A stretch of DNA of 64,000 bases, from assembly GCA_019843655.1 (NCBI GenBank), contig JACDQD010000006.1:7494034-7558033 (forward strand). Reading direction: 5' to 3'. This DNA is from Lethocerus indicus. Its lineage: Eukaryota; Arthropoda; Insecta; Hemiptera; Belostomatidae. Below the pieces are notes generated by a model. It had not been told where the DNA came from. It saw only the letters and a program-made list of their open reading frames with translations, and did no database searches. This document shows positions 12,181 to 23,600 of this stretch, one piece after another. The translations under genes were made by a program, and so were the position numbers. Every line of letters starts with the position of its first letter. The first letter of the stretch is position 1.

Positions 12181-13923
12181 ATGGAATTACAAATGTTGGC
12201 TACCCTAGACAAACTGTAAAAGCAGTACAGACAAGTTGCTTAATCATGTTCCATAAGCAACTGACATAAATAAATGAAGCACTTCACTTATTATTAACAG
12301 AATGATGATTGTAAGAAGCAAATTACAGTTTGGTTCAAATAGTGCCTATACAGTGAACAGGTGAATGAGACAAAAAACTACAGGACTCATGATATTTCAA
12401 ACCTTCCTGGACATCCTCTAAAAATCTTAAATTAATTATATGGCACTTAGAATACAATTAAAAAAAGATTAAAAAAGTCATTGCATAAAAAATAGAATTT
12501 ATTAATGATTCCTGTATTAGCCTGTAGAATAAATTAAATTCTCCACAGCAATAAACAATACCAACTCAATAATGTATTTTGCATTTAGTATTACAAACAC
12601 CTATACCAGACACTATTATGAAACTCCAGAATTTGATATATTACATTTAAAGTGCTTCAGAAAAGATAATCATTTATTTGTTGGATCATAAATCGGTGCA
12701 TCATATACTTACTACTAAAACAGATACTAATTAAAAGCTTCCATGGAGAAATTAATTTAGAACAATAATAACTAGTATTGCATAAAATGAAATATTATAA
12801 GAAATTAAATACAACAAAATTACTTACCATCAAAGGTGGAGTGTAATTATTTGAAGGGGAAAAAGGGTTTATTCTCATCTTAGGTTCACATTAAACAATA
12901 GGAAGAAAATGTTCTAATTAAAATGACTTAATACTTTCCCACAATGAGTGCTGAAAAAAAGGAAAGGAGCAAGTTTCATTAAAGGATCTACATTCACTTT
13001 GGTTCTCTGCAAAGTACTCAAAATCAATATAATTTTCCATACTTTTAAATCTGATTTATTTTTTCTTCATGTTCTTTCCAGATATGAGCCTTTCAGCATT
13101 AGTTCACGAAGATCAAATTAAATAAATATATGAGGATAACAGTAAACACCTAATGGAATAAAATAATTATGCTGTAGTGACAATACTGAAAATAAATATA
13201 TACCAATGTTTTCTTAAATAATAATGTACATTAAATAATAACTATGGTTTGAGACTTCATTGCTGCTTTAAGCTGAGTGCATTAAGCTCAATATAAACCT
13301 AGTCTTAACATAATTTAGCCTAACACCTGGAGGTGCAGGAGAATTAAAATGCTGGTGCCAACAGTGGTTTCAAGGAAAAAATCTATCTCTATAGCATATT
13401 GAGCCATCATGGCATCTCTATAAAGTTTGTTTACAAATTTATTCTTTAAAGCTCACTTTTGAGAAAAGGATTCATAGTATATCAACTTGTAGTGTATACA
13501 GAATAAGTTACTTGAGCTTAAAAATGTATTTGTTATAAATATTTCACTGTCAGTCACATCGCAATGAAATGGTAATAAATGTTGTTGAACTAATAAAATA
13601 TTTTATTTTTAAGTTAAGTAAAAGTTAATATTTTTATTTAAATAAGGGCAGATTATGAATAAAAATAGAACAAAAGAAATGGATTATTACAAAAGGCACA
13701 AACATTATATATTTCATGAACCAAATTAATCCATATGCTATTCATATAAGTTTGACTGTCTAAATTAGCACATTAACAAATCTAGCCAATAGTTCAATCT
13801 TGGTCTAGTATTTTGTATGAAATTCAAAAATTAAATATACAATAAAATAGATATACAAAACCATGTGCCAAAAGATTCACCTCCATATATGAGTTGGTCC
13901 ACTATAGGATCGGTTTTCATCAC
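12181..13923 (-). other. Probable long 3' UTR / 3' flank of ERCC1, CpG-depleted
   Basis: No coding exon is visible here. The stretch is AT-rich and has only about 3 CpG dinucleotides in 12181-13860 by hand count, matching the ERCC1 exons and introns. DNA left of about 12.15 kb has normal CpG density. The continuity of the depletion suggests it belongs to the ERCC1 transcription unit. Several AATAAA-like signals exist on the minus strand, so the exact end cannot be fixed. Confidence 0.45.
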
Positions 13924-14154
13924 TTAACTATCAAAATATTTTGCAATACCAGTTTTTGTTTTTTTAGCCGATTTAAGAAATGGTGTATGCAGTGCATTAT
14001 AAAGCCTGGATGCTTTTTGTGGGCCAAGCCCAGGACACAGTGACAGGTTGTATTGGGAGCATTTCACAATCTTCTCAAGGGAAGAAAAATTGCTCAACAG
14101 CATTGATGCATCAGTTTTGTTAATAGAGCGGATGGTTGTGAGTGCACTAACCAG
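13924..14154 (-). CDS. Ercc1: ERCC1 exon 5 (HhH2 domain and stop)
   Basis: The acceptor is CTTTCCAG at 14155 and the stop is TAA at 13924-13926. The exon encodes residues 191-266. First come the two helix-hairpin-helix motifs, the second carrying [10 protein letters not shown] basic tail ending TGIAKYFDS follows. The HhH2 unit is the obligate XPF-binding surface in characterised ERCC1 proteins. Confidence 0.97.
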   Translation of the reverse strand: MVSALTTIRSINKTDASMLLSNFSSLEKIVKCSQYNLSLCPGLGPQKASRLYNALHTPFLKSAKKTKTGIAKYFDS

Positions 14155-15845
14155 CTGGAAAGTAAAGGACATTAATGTAACAATATTAAATTTGGTTTAT
14201 ATATACATATTTATTTATTTTATACTAATAAACACATTAAGCAACTAATAAATAAATAAAGAATGTATTATGTATGTCCTCAAGTTATGAGTATGTACTA
14301 CATCTGTACATATTTTTGCTGAAGGTGGTGTGTACCTTATCATAAAAAAGGGATAGAGTTATCCAGTTAGTAAAATATTTTTTAAACTTTATATATATAA
14401 AGTTCTTCATATATTTCTTAATAATAAACATAATAATAAAAACTAATATTACTAATATTAAAAAAAGAAGAAATTGAGAAAAGAAAAAAGAAGTTGTATG
14501 GCAACCTGGATTCAAAATATTTTGTATTAGCAATATACCCAATAAAATAAAATGAGTCTAAAAACAAATAAATAATAAAATTATTAATGTATGGTGCCAG
14601 CTGTTGTAACAAAAGTAAAATAATGAAAAGGAAGAATAAAAAAAGGAAAATATTTTTATTAAATAACCATTGGCTTTTGGAAAATGTATAATTAAAAATT
14701 GTGTCATAAAATCTTCCATTGAATTTAAACCACTTGAAACTTTACTTAAGTAAGGTAAACTTGAAATATGTCAAGCATAATTTTTTAGTAGTAGTATAGA
14801 TATTGAATAGTATTATAGATTTGTATTAATCTAAATACATGCATGTATTTAAACATGGTCTTATATTTTTTATTTCACTCTACAACTCATTGATAAATGA
14901 TTGTTAGACACATTGAGTGAAACTCATTGAAATTTTGTTCATTGTAACATTATTGGAAATCACTCTAATGCACTCATAAAAAACCAAAATTTTCTGCTCT
15001 TGTAATTGGACAATGATGGTCGCTTTTTGTTGAATAAAATACCCCATTTAAAAACTTGTTGTGCAAGTAAATGCCTGAAGCTAGGAGAAGAATAGAGGAA
15101 ACATAGTGAATATGTTATGAGGGTATTTTATATGAGTCAGACCAACTTGTAATGAAACTGAATAAATGTTTTACCCATGCAAATAATGATTATTATGGCA
15201 TTAAATACATTTAATAAATCAGGAAATGATTTGTTTGAACATAACACAGTTAAATTCTGTTTTGTTTTCTTTATGTTTAAAGTCGGGTAGTTAAATAACT
15301 GCGATACCTTCAAGTGTGGGTCAGATTCACTTTTCTCCATGATCATATCTGGAGGTTTGTGCTCAAAAATTTTGTAGGTCTCAATTATTTTTCCAGCTTC
15401 TTCTGGGCTCCATGCAAGCATCAAGGTAAGATTAGCCAGAAGACACACACGAGTTAAGTGCTTGATAGAATGATTAGGATCTTTCATGTCCACCTGTAAT
15501 AAAATTCTTTAGAATGTATATAAGGGAATAGAAGATGTTCTCAATGTTATCTGTTAATCCAAAACTACTAATGAATTTAGGAATTTAATTTGGAAGTTAT
15601 TTATTTAAAAGAGAAACCATTATAAGTTAGGAGTACAATCAATTTAGGTGAATATACATAATTATTGAAAAATATTATATTTTTACAGACATGCATATAT
15701 TTTATAGTAACCAAAAAAAGTTAATACTGCCCATGATGGTTTGATAGCAATAATATTGATATATACCTATTATATCAAATTCCATTACAGAATAACCAAT
15801 CAATAACAATATAGATAAAATTATTCGCTATTACTTATTATTAAT

Positions 15846-15907
<62 letters not shown>

Positions 15908-16757
15908 ATTGGTTACCTGAACAAGAAGCACCCGTAGATCATATAGTTTTCCAAGCAATTTCAGCCTCTCATTAATATAATCTGGTTTGAGTGTATGATA
16001 TTTCAAAGAAAGAAACAATGCACATGTTGTTCTTCCCATTATGTAATCAGGAATTATATTATCTTCAAATTCCCAAGGAACATTGCATATAGATTTCAGT
16101 AAAGGGTTTCCCCTCTGAAAATAAAAAAAAGTTAAACAACTGTTATTTATTTGTAATCTGGTAATCTCACATAAAAAATGTTTTCTCTTAATATGATATC
16201 ATTAACAGGTAGTATGCATCACTAAATCACATAGTAAAAACAAACATTACCATACCAATTTACTACCATAAAGAGTTATAATATTTATACATGAATTACT
16301 TACCTGTCGAGGACTCACTAAGATTGCATTGCTTTTATTGCCTGTAACTACAATCTGAGATTTAACTTCTGTCCCAGATGAAACTGCAGTATTATGTGTA
16401 GAATTTTGAAGTGCATCTGTTACTGTTTCAAAACTATCTGATTTTTTAATTTTTGATATATTACCTGAAAACAGGGTAATACAGAGAATTAAATTCAGAC
16501 AGATGGCTTAGAATGGAAAGGATGGCTTAGGTTAGGTCATTGAAAGGGAAACTATTATGTGCACTACAAGTGTACAAGTATACTATTTTAATAAGTAACT
16601 GTTACATGTAAAAAACAGTAATGTAACAATACTTATCATGATTAACAATACCTTGTTTGAAACCTATCTAGGTTTAAAGCAGAAAAGTACACAAAAATTG
16701 AATATGTACATATACCATGAAAGTAACCTTACCATAATTATCTGGTTCTTCATCCAT
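13924..16757 (-). CDS. Ercc1: ERCC1 DNA excision repair subunit, 5 exons, intact
   Basis: The joined CDS is exons 16733-16757, 16304-16464, 15917-16114, 15308-15493 and 13924-14154, giving 266 residues. Human ERCC1 has about 297, and the difference lies mainly in the N-terminus. The protein is the non-catalytic partner of XPF in the nuclear structure-specific nuclease that cuts 5' of lesions in nucleotide excision repair and acts in crosslink repair. The family signature is clear. Residues 54-72 start with [13 protein letters not shown]. The nuclease-like fold follows ([20 protein letters not shown], then VLLVQVDMKDP and LAWSPEEAG). Residues about 191-250 form a tandem helix-hairpin-helix with SINKTD and CPGLGPQKA, the XPF-dimerising and DNA-binding part. 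All four introns are GT-AG and all phases fit. ATG at 16757 opens MDEEPDNYG, and the donor lies 25 nt into the coding sequence. The tail after residue 250 ([15 protein letters not shown]) is absent from human ERCC1. No frameshift or premature stop was seen. Confidence 0.97.
15308..15493 (-). CDS. Ercc1: ERCC1 exon 4
   Basis: The acceptor is TTATTACAG and the donor is AAG|GTATCG. The exon encodes residues 129-190, including VDMKDP and the near-invariant LAWSPEEAG that closes the central domain. It is 62 codons long and phase 0 on both sides. Confidence 0.97.
15853..15899. repeat. (TA)n microsatellite, ERCC1 intron 3
   Basis: Uninterrupted AT dinucleotide run of about 47 bp, lying 18 bp from the ERCC1 exon 3 donor. 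Confidence 0.95.
15917..16114 (-). CDS. Ercc1: ERCC1 exon 3 (nuclease-like core)
   Basis: The acceptor is TTTTCAG and the donor is CAG|GTAACC. The exon encodes residues 63-128, starting [18 protein letters not shown] and running through the [14 protein letters not shown] segment to RVLLVQ. It is phase 0 on both sides. A 47-bp (TA)n tract lies in the intron just 3' of its donor. Confidence 0.97.
16304..16464 (-). CDS. Ercc1: ERCC1 exon 2
   Basis: The acceptor is TTTTCAG at 16465 and the donor is CAG|GTAAGT at 16303. The exon encodes residues 9-62, mostly a low-complexity Ser/Thr/Lys linker. It ends with the conserved NAILVSPRQ, the start of the region that binds XPA in vertebrate ERCC1. It enters in phase 1 and leaves in phase 0. 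Confidence 0.95.
16733..16757 (-). CDS. Ercc1: ERCC1 exon 1 (start codon)
   Basis: This exon encodes MDEEPDNY plus the first base of a glycine codon. It is followed by the strong donor G|GTAAGG, so the intron is phase 1. Such a short acidic N-terminal coding exon lies outside the conserved part of the family, so the exact start rests on the ATG and the splice signal rather than on homology. Confidence 0.85.
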
Positions 16758-19700
16758 AATGGCTATAAAAATACAATCACAATAATCTCATTAATAATTG
16801 TCCATTACATGTGAAGAAGTTTGAGTATAGCGCTTTTTGTAATACCTCCAGGGAGGTTATAACAGTGACACCAACCGTTGAGTAATGACAGTTTATATTG
16901 TACTATGATTTCCAATGCATCAACCCAAAGGAGTTAGACATTCATATAATTAAAATTACATTCTTAGCAACCACTTATTTTAAATATTGGGACTTGAATA
17001 AACTTATTAATTACAGCATACAATCAATGTAACGCTATCTTCTAATATTATCCAAACTGAAATAATTAAATATATATGTCAATTAAAAATGTGTAACATA
17101 CTTTTAATGAAAAGTAAGTAAAAAAATTAATAAATAAATTCGTCCATAGTTTTTGGTTCATCTAGTGTGCATTTCGGTAACTTCTCGGAAACATCATATG
17201 TTTTCTCCGGAACGGGCTGTCAGCTTCAAATTCTAACTTGAATGAAATTAAATCTATAAATTTTATATGCAATATTCATAGGCATAGTAAAGAGGATGAA
17301 AAAATGATGTCTTCCCAAAAGAAAGGCTGCAAACGTTAATTTCGGAATTATTATTATCATTTTAATATATTTTTTCTCATGGCATGCATTCTAATATGAA
17401 AAAAGAAATCGTTCGCTTTAAAACTCAATACCTATCTTGGCTGGCTTAATAATTAATAATAGTGAACGATTATTGTTTTATTAAATACCATTTACAAATT
17501 GTAAAATTTGTACATTACCTCCACGCTTTACCTTTAAATGTCACCTATTCGTGAAAAAGCTTCTTAGCTACTATTGAAATTTAACCAGAGGAAAAGAAAC
17601 ATTTTGTTCTCGAGACCTAAACTAGGCATTGCAAACATGAGTAGGTTTGTAAACTAATTTGCCTCGTACGTTTGTTCTTCTTGAGGCTTTCTTTGTCTTA
17701 GTTTTTAAGGTTCGAGGAAATTGTAGGGGGTCCATTTCTAACTTCATTCTGGGGCTTCATTCTCTCTTAATGAATGAGAAACTTTTCTTCACCAGGTGAT
17801 AAATAAATAACAAGAATGTTAAGTTCAGTTTGCCTCTCTTTTCGGGGTTCCAGCCGTGTACTTTTCTTTACGCGGCGTCAAGATACTTCCTGAAGGGCAT
17901 CGTTAACCCTCCACCGGGTCGGTATAAGAAGAGTATCGGGAAATGTGGAAGATGAAGAGACGAATTTCAATAGAATTTGAATGGGTGGGGGACTCGGTTG
18001 GCGAGGTGCAAGAAGGAAGTCAAGCGGAACAGTCTGAGTAGGGTTGTAATGAGACCGCGGGACAATGAGTCGCGATTACTACTTAGCCGAGATGAGTTCA
18101 CTCCCCTGGGCACAAGGGCCCCTTAACGCCGGTGGACATGCACACTCCACAACACTTGGGAAATGTACCCAATACGCTCCCATATTATCTCCTACCGAAT
18201 CTCTCGGGGATATCCACATGAATTACACAGCAGACTGGAAATGATTAATACCTTACTGCATATTAATTAAACTGCATATTTCCCTATGTATTACCAATAT
18301 TGTTGTAGTTATAGAGTTATACAGATACATAATGGGCATTTTATCGTAACATGTAATAATAATTTTCAGTTTATATATGTATTAATATAGAAAGAATTTA
18401 ATAGGTATACGCATAAGAGGCATTCTCACTCCGACAAAATGACTCCAGTCAGTTATTACATTATGCTTTCATTTTTAACATATAAACAATTATTATTTTA
18501 AGTTTATTCTTTTCAAACTTTTCTGTTTAATATGTTTTCCTTTCTTCAAGTAGAAAAGCCTTAAATGTAACGACAGCGACAGAAAGTTCAAATATTTGGC
18601 CGTCATTTATTCTTTAATACAAAGGAGTACGTTTTTTTCTCAGTGAGGTTTTTGTCATGGTTTAACCGTTCTGGTGAGCATACCCGCATGACATTTCGGA
18701 TAATTAGGCCAACGGTATAGTTGTTCCCAACCTCCCGCAGGTCTCAAATGTGTACCAGAGAACTGGAATACACATTTTATAATTTTGTACTCAGAAGGGG
18801 TTCACCTTCTCTGACATTAATTTATGTAATTATATTTTAATATTGTAAAGACAACAGAATTATTTACTAAGCAAAAAGTATTTACATTTATTTTTTTAAA
18901 ATTATAAATTAAAATTAGAGAGGAATAGAGGTGAGGATTTTGACTTGGATTCCTGTCATATTTGTTAGACAAGTCCAACGTTTTGCCTACATTTGGACTT
19001 CCAAATGTATTTTTCAGTGATTATCATATTACATATATAACATAATTATACTACATAATACGACTTTATTTATATATTAAGTACACACAATATAATAATT
19101 TTATATATTTCTTAGTATGTTATTACCTTAAGTACCCGTAGAAGCAACTGTTAGTCAGGCGGGAGAGAACCCAAGTCTAAATTTGTTAACACAATGCCAA
19201 ATGGAGCCGTTTGCTATTTCTCGCGTGCGATATTTGTATAATGAGGAAAACATTCACTGAATAGTAGGTTCTGAAGCCAATAATTGAAGGGAAAATATAA
19301 TTTGCCCCACCCCCCTACCCGGGAGCATGCAACCAGTTTCCTGCATAAAGCTGAGAGTATGTGAGCGTACGAGATGAGACCGTACGTTTAGAGTTAAAAT
19401 TTTCCGTCCTGGCGTCGATTGCAAAAGATCCCGATGCCATTGGCGAAACCATAGATCTCCCTGTCATCGGCTGAGATTTGCCATCTAAATTCCAGATCCT
19501 TTTTCAGATCTCGTTATATTCGCACTCGAGGATTGGTTGGCGCTTTTTCTCGGTGTTCTTCGTTTCTTTGTCCGTCTCCTGACTCTTTTTCAATCATCAA
19601 CTGTTTGATAATGTCGAAATGGTTACTTTTCAAAGTAACCGTCAATCGGCGTCGTCTGTGACACGAGAATTGTATTTTTTTCCGTACGGGGGAGGGGGGG

Positions 19701-19761
19701 GGTTTCTTGAGACGCTGTAATATTCCGAAGCCTCTCGTTGCCTATTGGTACCCACAGTCGC
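16758..19761. other. Intergenic: ERCC1 promoter side and 3' flank of the receptor gene
   Basis: No homology-supported exon was seen. CpG content rises abruptly near 17.14 kb, which fits the unmethylated 5' side of ERCC1. A small open exon-like stretch at 17127-17216 is listed separately. GC-richer patches near 17.8-18.2 kb and 19.3-19.7 kb, and a G-run near 19.69 kb, carry no recognisable gene. Confidence 0.5.
17127..17216 (-). CDS. Candidate small terminal exon or upstream ORF 5' of ERCC1
   Basis: After the acceptor-like GCTGACAG, 29 codons run to TAA: PVPEKTYDVSEKLPKC, then TLDEPKTMDEFIY. The composition is convincing and CpG-rich. The polypyrimidine tract is poor, and a second frame is open too (containing ADSPFRRKHMMFPRSYRNAH). 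It could be the end of an unseen gene to the right or ERCC1 5' leader. Not recognised. Confidence 0.25.
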   Translation of the reverse strand, partial: PVPEKTYDVSEKLPKCTLDEPKTMDEFIY

Positions 19762-19971
19762 CTACAAATTTTCACTCTGCGCCCACAACTTCGACATTTT
19801 TAACGCTTCCGGATAACGATATAATCTCTCGTCCCGACTCCTAAGCCTCTCGCGTTCGCTAACTGTTCTCCGACGGGAGGTGTCACTTCGACGACGCCGA
19901 TCCGGATCCTGTTCTCTCCGAACCGCGTCCTGGACAGTATCCTTATTTCCGTTCGGGCCGGGTCCTCGTCC
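19762..19971 (-). CDS. Candidate 3'-terminal exon of the receptor (Arg-rich tail)
   Basis: A very good acceptor, TATTTTCTTTTCAG|GGA, opens a frame of 69 codons to TAG at 19762. It starts GRGPGPNGNKDTVQDAVRRE, continues with RRRRSDTSRRRTVSERERLR, and ends KMSKLWAQSENL. The phase (0) matches the optional donor inside receptor exon 7, and the basic Ser-rich composition continues the style of that tail. Spliced this way the receptor would have 459 residues. A second frame of the same exon is also open, and no homology supports the exon, so this is inference. Confidence 0.35.
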   Translation of the reverse strand, partial: GRGPGPNGNKDTVQDAVRREQDPDRRRRSDTSRRRTVSERERLRSRDERLYRYPEALKMSKLWAQSENL

Positions 19972-20339
19972 CTGAAAAGAAAATACGCCAGACAATGTAT
20001 GAAAGGCCAGATGATGAGTGCGGTCGAAGTGACGGGAGAGGAAATGTACAGCCAAGGAGAATATACGTTGACGCAACAATATTGCGGGCTTTTAATTCAC
20101 GAATCTATTCCCGCTTTTTAAATCCTAGTAATATCTAAACGTTGCTGGTAACCATGTATATATATAGCGGCCATAGAAGAGAGGAAATATAGACAATAGG
20201 CCCACGTCCTACAGAGAACGGGGGGGGGTTTAATATTTCAAAAAAATTACTTTTTATTTATTACTCGTAATCGGTTACATGTCCATAGTTTTAAAAGTAC
20301 AACAACAAGAGTGGTAACGAATAAAATAAAATATAGGGG

Positions 20340-20680
20340 GCTGAGTAGGCGGGTAGCTCAGAGGAGGTTGGGAGAAGCGGCGACAACGGCGGCCTCGGTG
20401 GTAGTGAGGTCGCGGCGGTTGTTGCGCTTGAGTGTTGTGAGTACGAGGCACCTGGAGGGGCCCGGAGCCCGGCCCTGGACCCGGTCCTGGCCTGGCCCTG
20501 GCCGCAAGACTCGTAGCCGCTGGACGAAGTCATCGCGCCCCGTTCTTTCTCGGCTGAGTGAACCGGCAGCAGATCTGCAACGGGAAAACCGAGCTGAGTC
20601 GCGGGCCCGTCTAGACCGGGGTGTCCCGACAAGTGGTCACAGTCGTCGCCGGGTTTTTTGCCGTCCTCGGCCAAGATATA
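20340..20680. other. GC-rich island in the putative last receptor intron
   Basis: This is a strongly GC- and CpG-rich block inside AT-rich DNA, with open frames on both strands. On the minus strand a good acceptor (TTTTCCCGTTGCAG) ends at about 20574, and all three frames after it stay open for a while. It could be an alternative receptor exon, a regulatory element or chance. No reading frame stands out. Confidence 0.3.
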
Positions 20681-23600
20681 TTAAGCTGCCCCTGAGCAAC
20701 GAAATAAACATGTTTAACTACCTGTTTACTGTACACATACGCAGTCCTGGAGGTTTTTTGGTCGAAATCTGTTCAAATTTACAATCGAATGAAAATTATG
20801 TCCGCCGCCCAAGTCAACCGCATGACGTGGTTTTTCCCTTACCATCCGATATGCAAATTTACAAGTTTACAAACATATTTATTGAACGCATAACGGCCAA
20901 AGTTGCCAATAACGCTATACAAGCAAAAAAATTATTTCTTTCAGAAACATGTTGCGCGAGGGTTTGGAGTATAGTAATTCGTGTGGGCTTCTGTCTCCAC
21001 TCGCTTATTCGATTGAATCGCTAGTATAATATTTTTATTTCGTTAAATTTATGCAGGATATTTGATACACGAGTTATGATGTACCTTTCTGATTTATTCA
21101 CGTTTAGCGAAATGGACGTTTTATATTACGAAAAATTCTTTATGCTAAAGAGCCCGTAAAGAGCTCTTGTTTATAGCGGTGAGTTAGAAACAGTTTTTAA
21201 GCTTTAAAATAAAACGTCATATGACACTTCGTGAATAATTAATATAGGAAATAATAAACTTCACTAAAACAGCACTTGGTGAAACTTTTTCTTCGCTCAG
21301 GTGGCTGGGTTGGAGCCAAAAATACAGAACATCCTTATGAGTTAATGTTCAATATATTAGTCCGTTCAAAAATACGGGGATTGGAAGATAACTTAATGAT
21401 TGTCCTTGTAATTCTGACCCGAACCCCGGTGGGTAAAATGCTCTGAATAGTAAAATCCAATTTATAATGTAGACAACACGAAGTGTAAGAGGGTATTTGA
21501 ATGCAATTAGCAAACTTCCACTTTCGCCGCTGAATAATGGTGGCAGGAGTGGAGTATTACGTTTCGGTATTTAATGCGGGTAACAGTATACAGACTTTAA
21601 CTAATTGCATTAACTGCGATACAATCGCTCAGTTTCTGAGATTAAATTTATGTTAGTGTTCAGAATCTAGGTCTTGCAAGAAAACATTCTACCTTATACA
21701 TTCTTTATCACAATAATGATATTATATTGTGTATAAATATGTGTGTGTATGTTTTAAAAGCGTTAAGTACCTAATTGTCAAAACTCATGCTTGTCTACCT
21801 TCCTGCCTGTTTGTTTGACAAATTAAAAATGTACCGAATTCTTTGTCTGGAAATCACAAGGCCTCATAAATCATCAACTGTTAAAAATTAAATGCTCCAA
21901 TTAAATTGCAATTCCCCATTCACATTTGGCAGCGCAAAATTACGTGTGAACCGGGCTTAAAAACATCTCAAAGTTGAGTGCAGAACTGTCCCCTCTAATC
22001 GGATGTTAAAAATCGGTCCAAGCGTCGAGTAATTTGTACTTCGGCTACTTGTGCCCTGTATTTATCAAAATGCTGGCGCTTTTATTAACGATCTATATTT
22101 GTTCCGAAGCATTGTGATTAACTTCACGTGACACCCCGCCGAGACATACAATTTACGGCTATTGGAACACGCGACTTATTTCAGACCGACCGCAATTTGT
22201 ATCAATATCATAAATTCTGGCTTGGCCTAGTCCTATTATTAACCGTTTTTAGGTATCGCTTTAATGACAATTAATTTGCAAAATATTTCTTGGTAAACAA
22301 ATGAAATAAAAAACCTAGTCTGTACTTTCATTAGTAAACGATCATTCTTCAGCTCACATATTTCCTGCTCTGTCAAATAGGTGTACCATCATTCGTGTAG
22401 TGCTTGCATTAGAACAAGGTTCTGAGAACTTATTACCCCATTAATAAATAAGAGAAATTTGTTTCATTTTTGTACTGCAAATATATTAAAATTTAATTAA
22501 GGTTTATTATTTAAAGTCATTTCAGTGAACTATTAAATAGTTTTCTGAACTCGGAAAAATTATAGATATGTCGAAGTGGGGAAGCCGTCAATTTTTATAT
22601 TATTAATATACAATTTGGAAATAACCCGGAATACTGTTAATTATTTTAAATATTTTTGATCCAATGGCGAGAACCCAGTAGAACATAGCTAAGGGAATAA
22701 TTAGTTCGGTAGGTGATGTTTGAAATGAGGGAAGGGGGGAGATAGATATCTGACTTCAGAAGTCGCAGTTATTTGTGTTCGCAGGGACGCGGAGATATTT
22801 CATATTCATAATGGGCTTTGTTTTAAGACAAAGTTTCGGAAGCAACAAAACCCAAAGGTGGCACGGCAGCCAAATCAGTTTTTCAGCCCGCAAGGAAAGC
22901 CCACCCCCTACCAAAACCTCCAAGCAGAAGAGAAAGTCTGATGCTCCGTCGATTTGCATTATTAACCGCATTTGAGTTCGCCCCGAGAGTACTCGCTCCT
23001 GTCACGATAACGCTGAAATTTACCTAATGGCAGTGCTCAATTTGAAATGTGTGATTCACTGACTCCTCTCGGATATTCGGCTCCAAACTAGGACGGTTTC
23101 GGTACATCAACGGCATTAGTTCATTCCACAGCTAGTTTCTGATAGTAGTTAAGGGATGTTTATAATATCAACACTGAATTCGGCTGTTATAACCACGATT
23201 AAATTAGTGACTACGGTTTTGATTCATATTGACGGCTGATGGAGCGTACTGCAATCGCTGTTTCTGTACTGATTACTATGAATTAAGATTATAACAGATC
23301 CGCTATAAATTACTTCGTCGCAAACGAATTATTTTATATTCTGACATATTTACACTCTGATAAGGCGTTTTTGGTTGCTTAGGGATTATGTTTGAGAACT
23401 TCTCGCGAAGGAAAACTAAAAATTAAACAAAAAAATACTTTGAATAGAAATCCTAGTGTCAATACAGGATATACAACCTGTCGTTTCAAACGACGAATAT
23501 TGGAAACACAACGGGTGATCCAACTTTTGCCGAGATACAGAACGTTATATAGATTTCAGCGGGGAAAAAACGAACAGAATATGGAAATAAATATAAACGC

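Noticed and set aside
20311..21024. 237-codon plus-strand open frame, the longest in the window
   Set aside because: It runs across a GC-rich island and then into AT-rich DNA with a change of composition, lacks recognisable domains, and overlaps equally open frames on the other strand.
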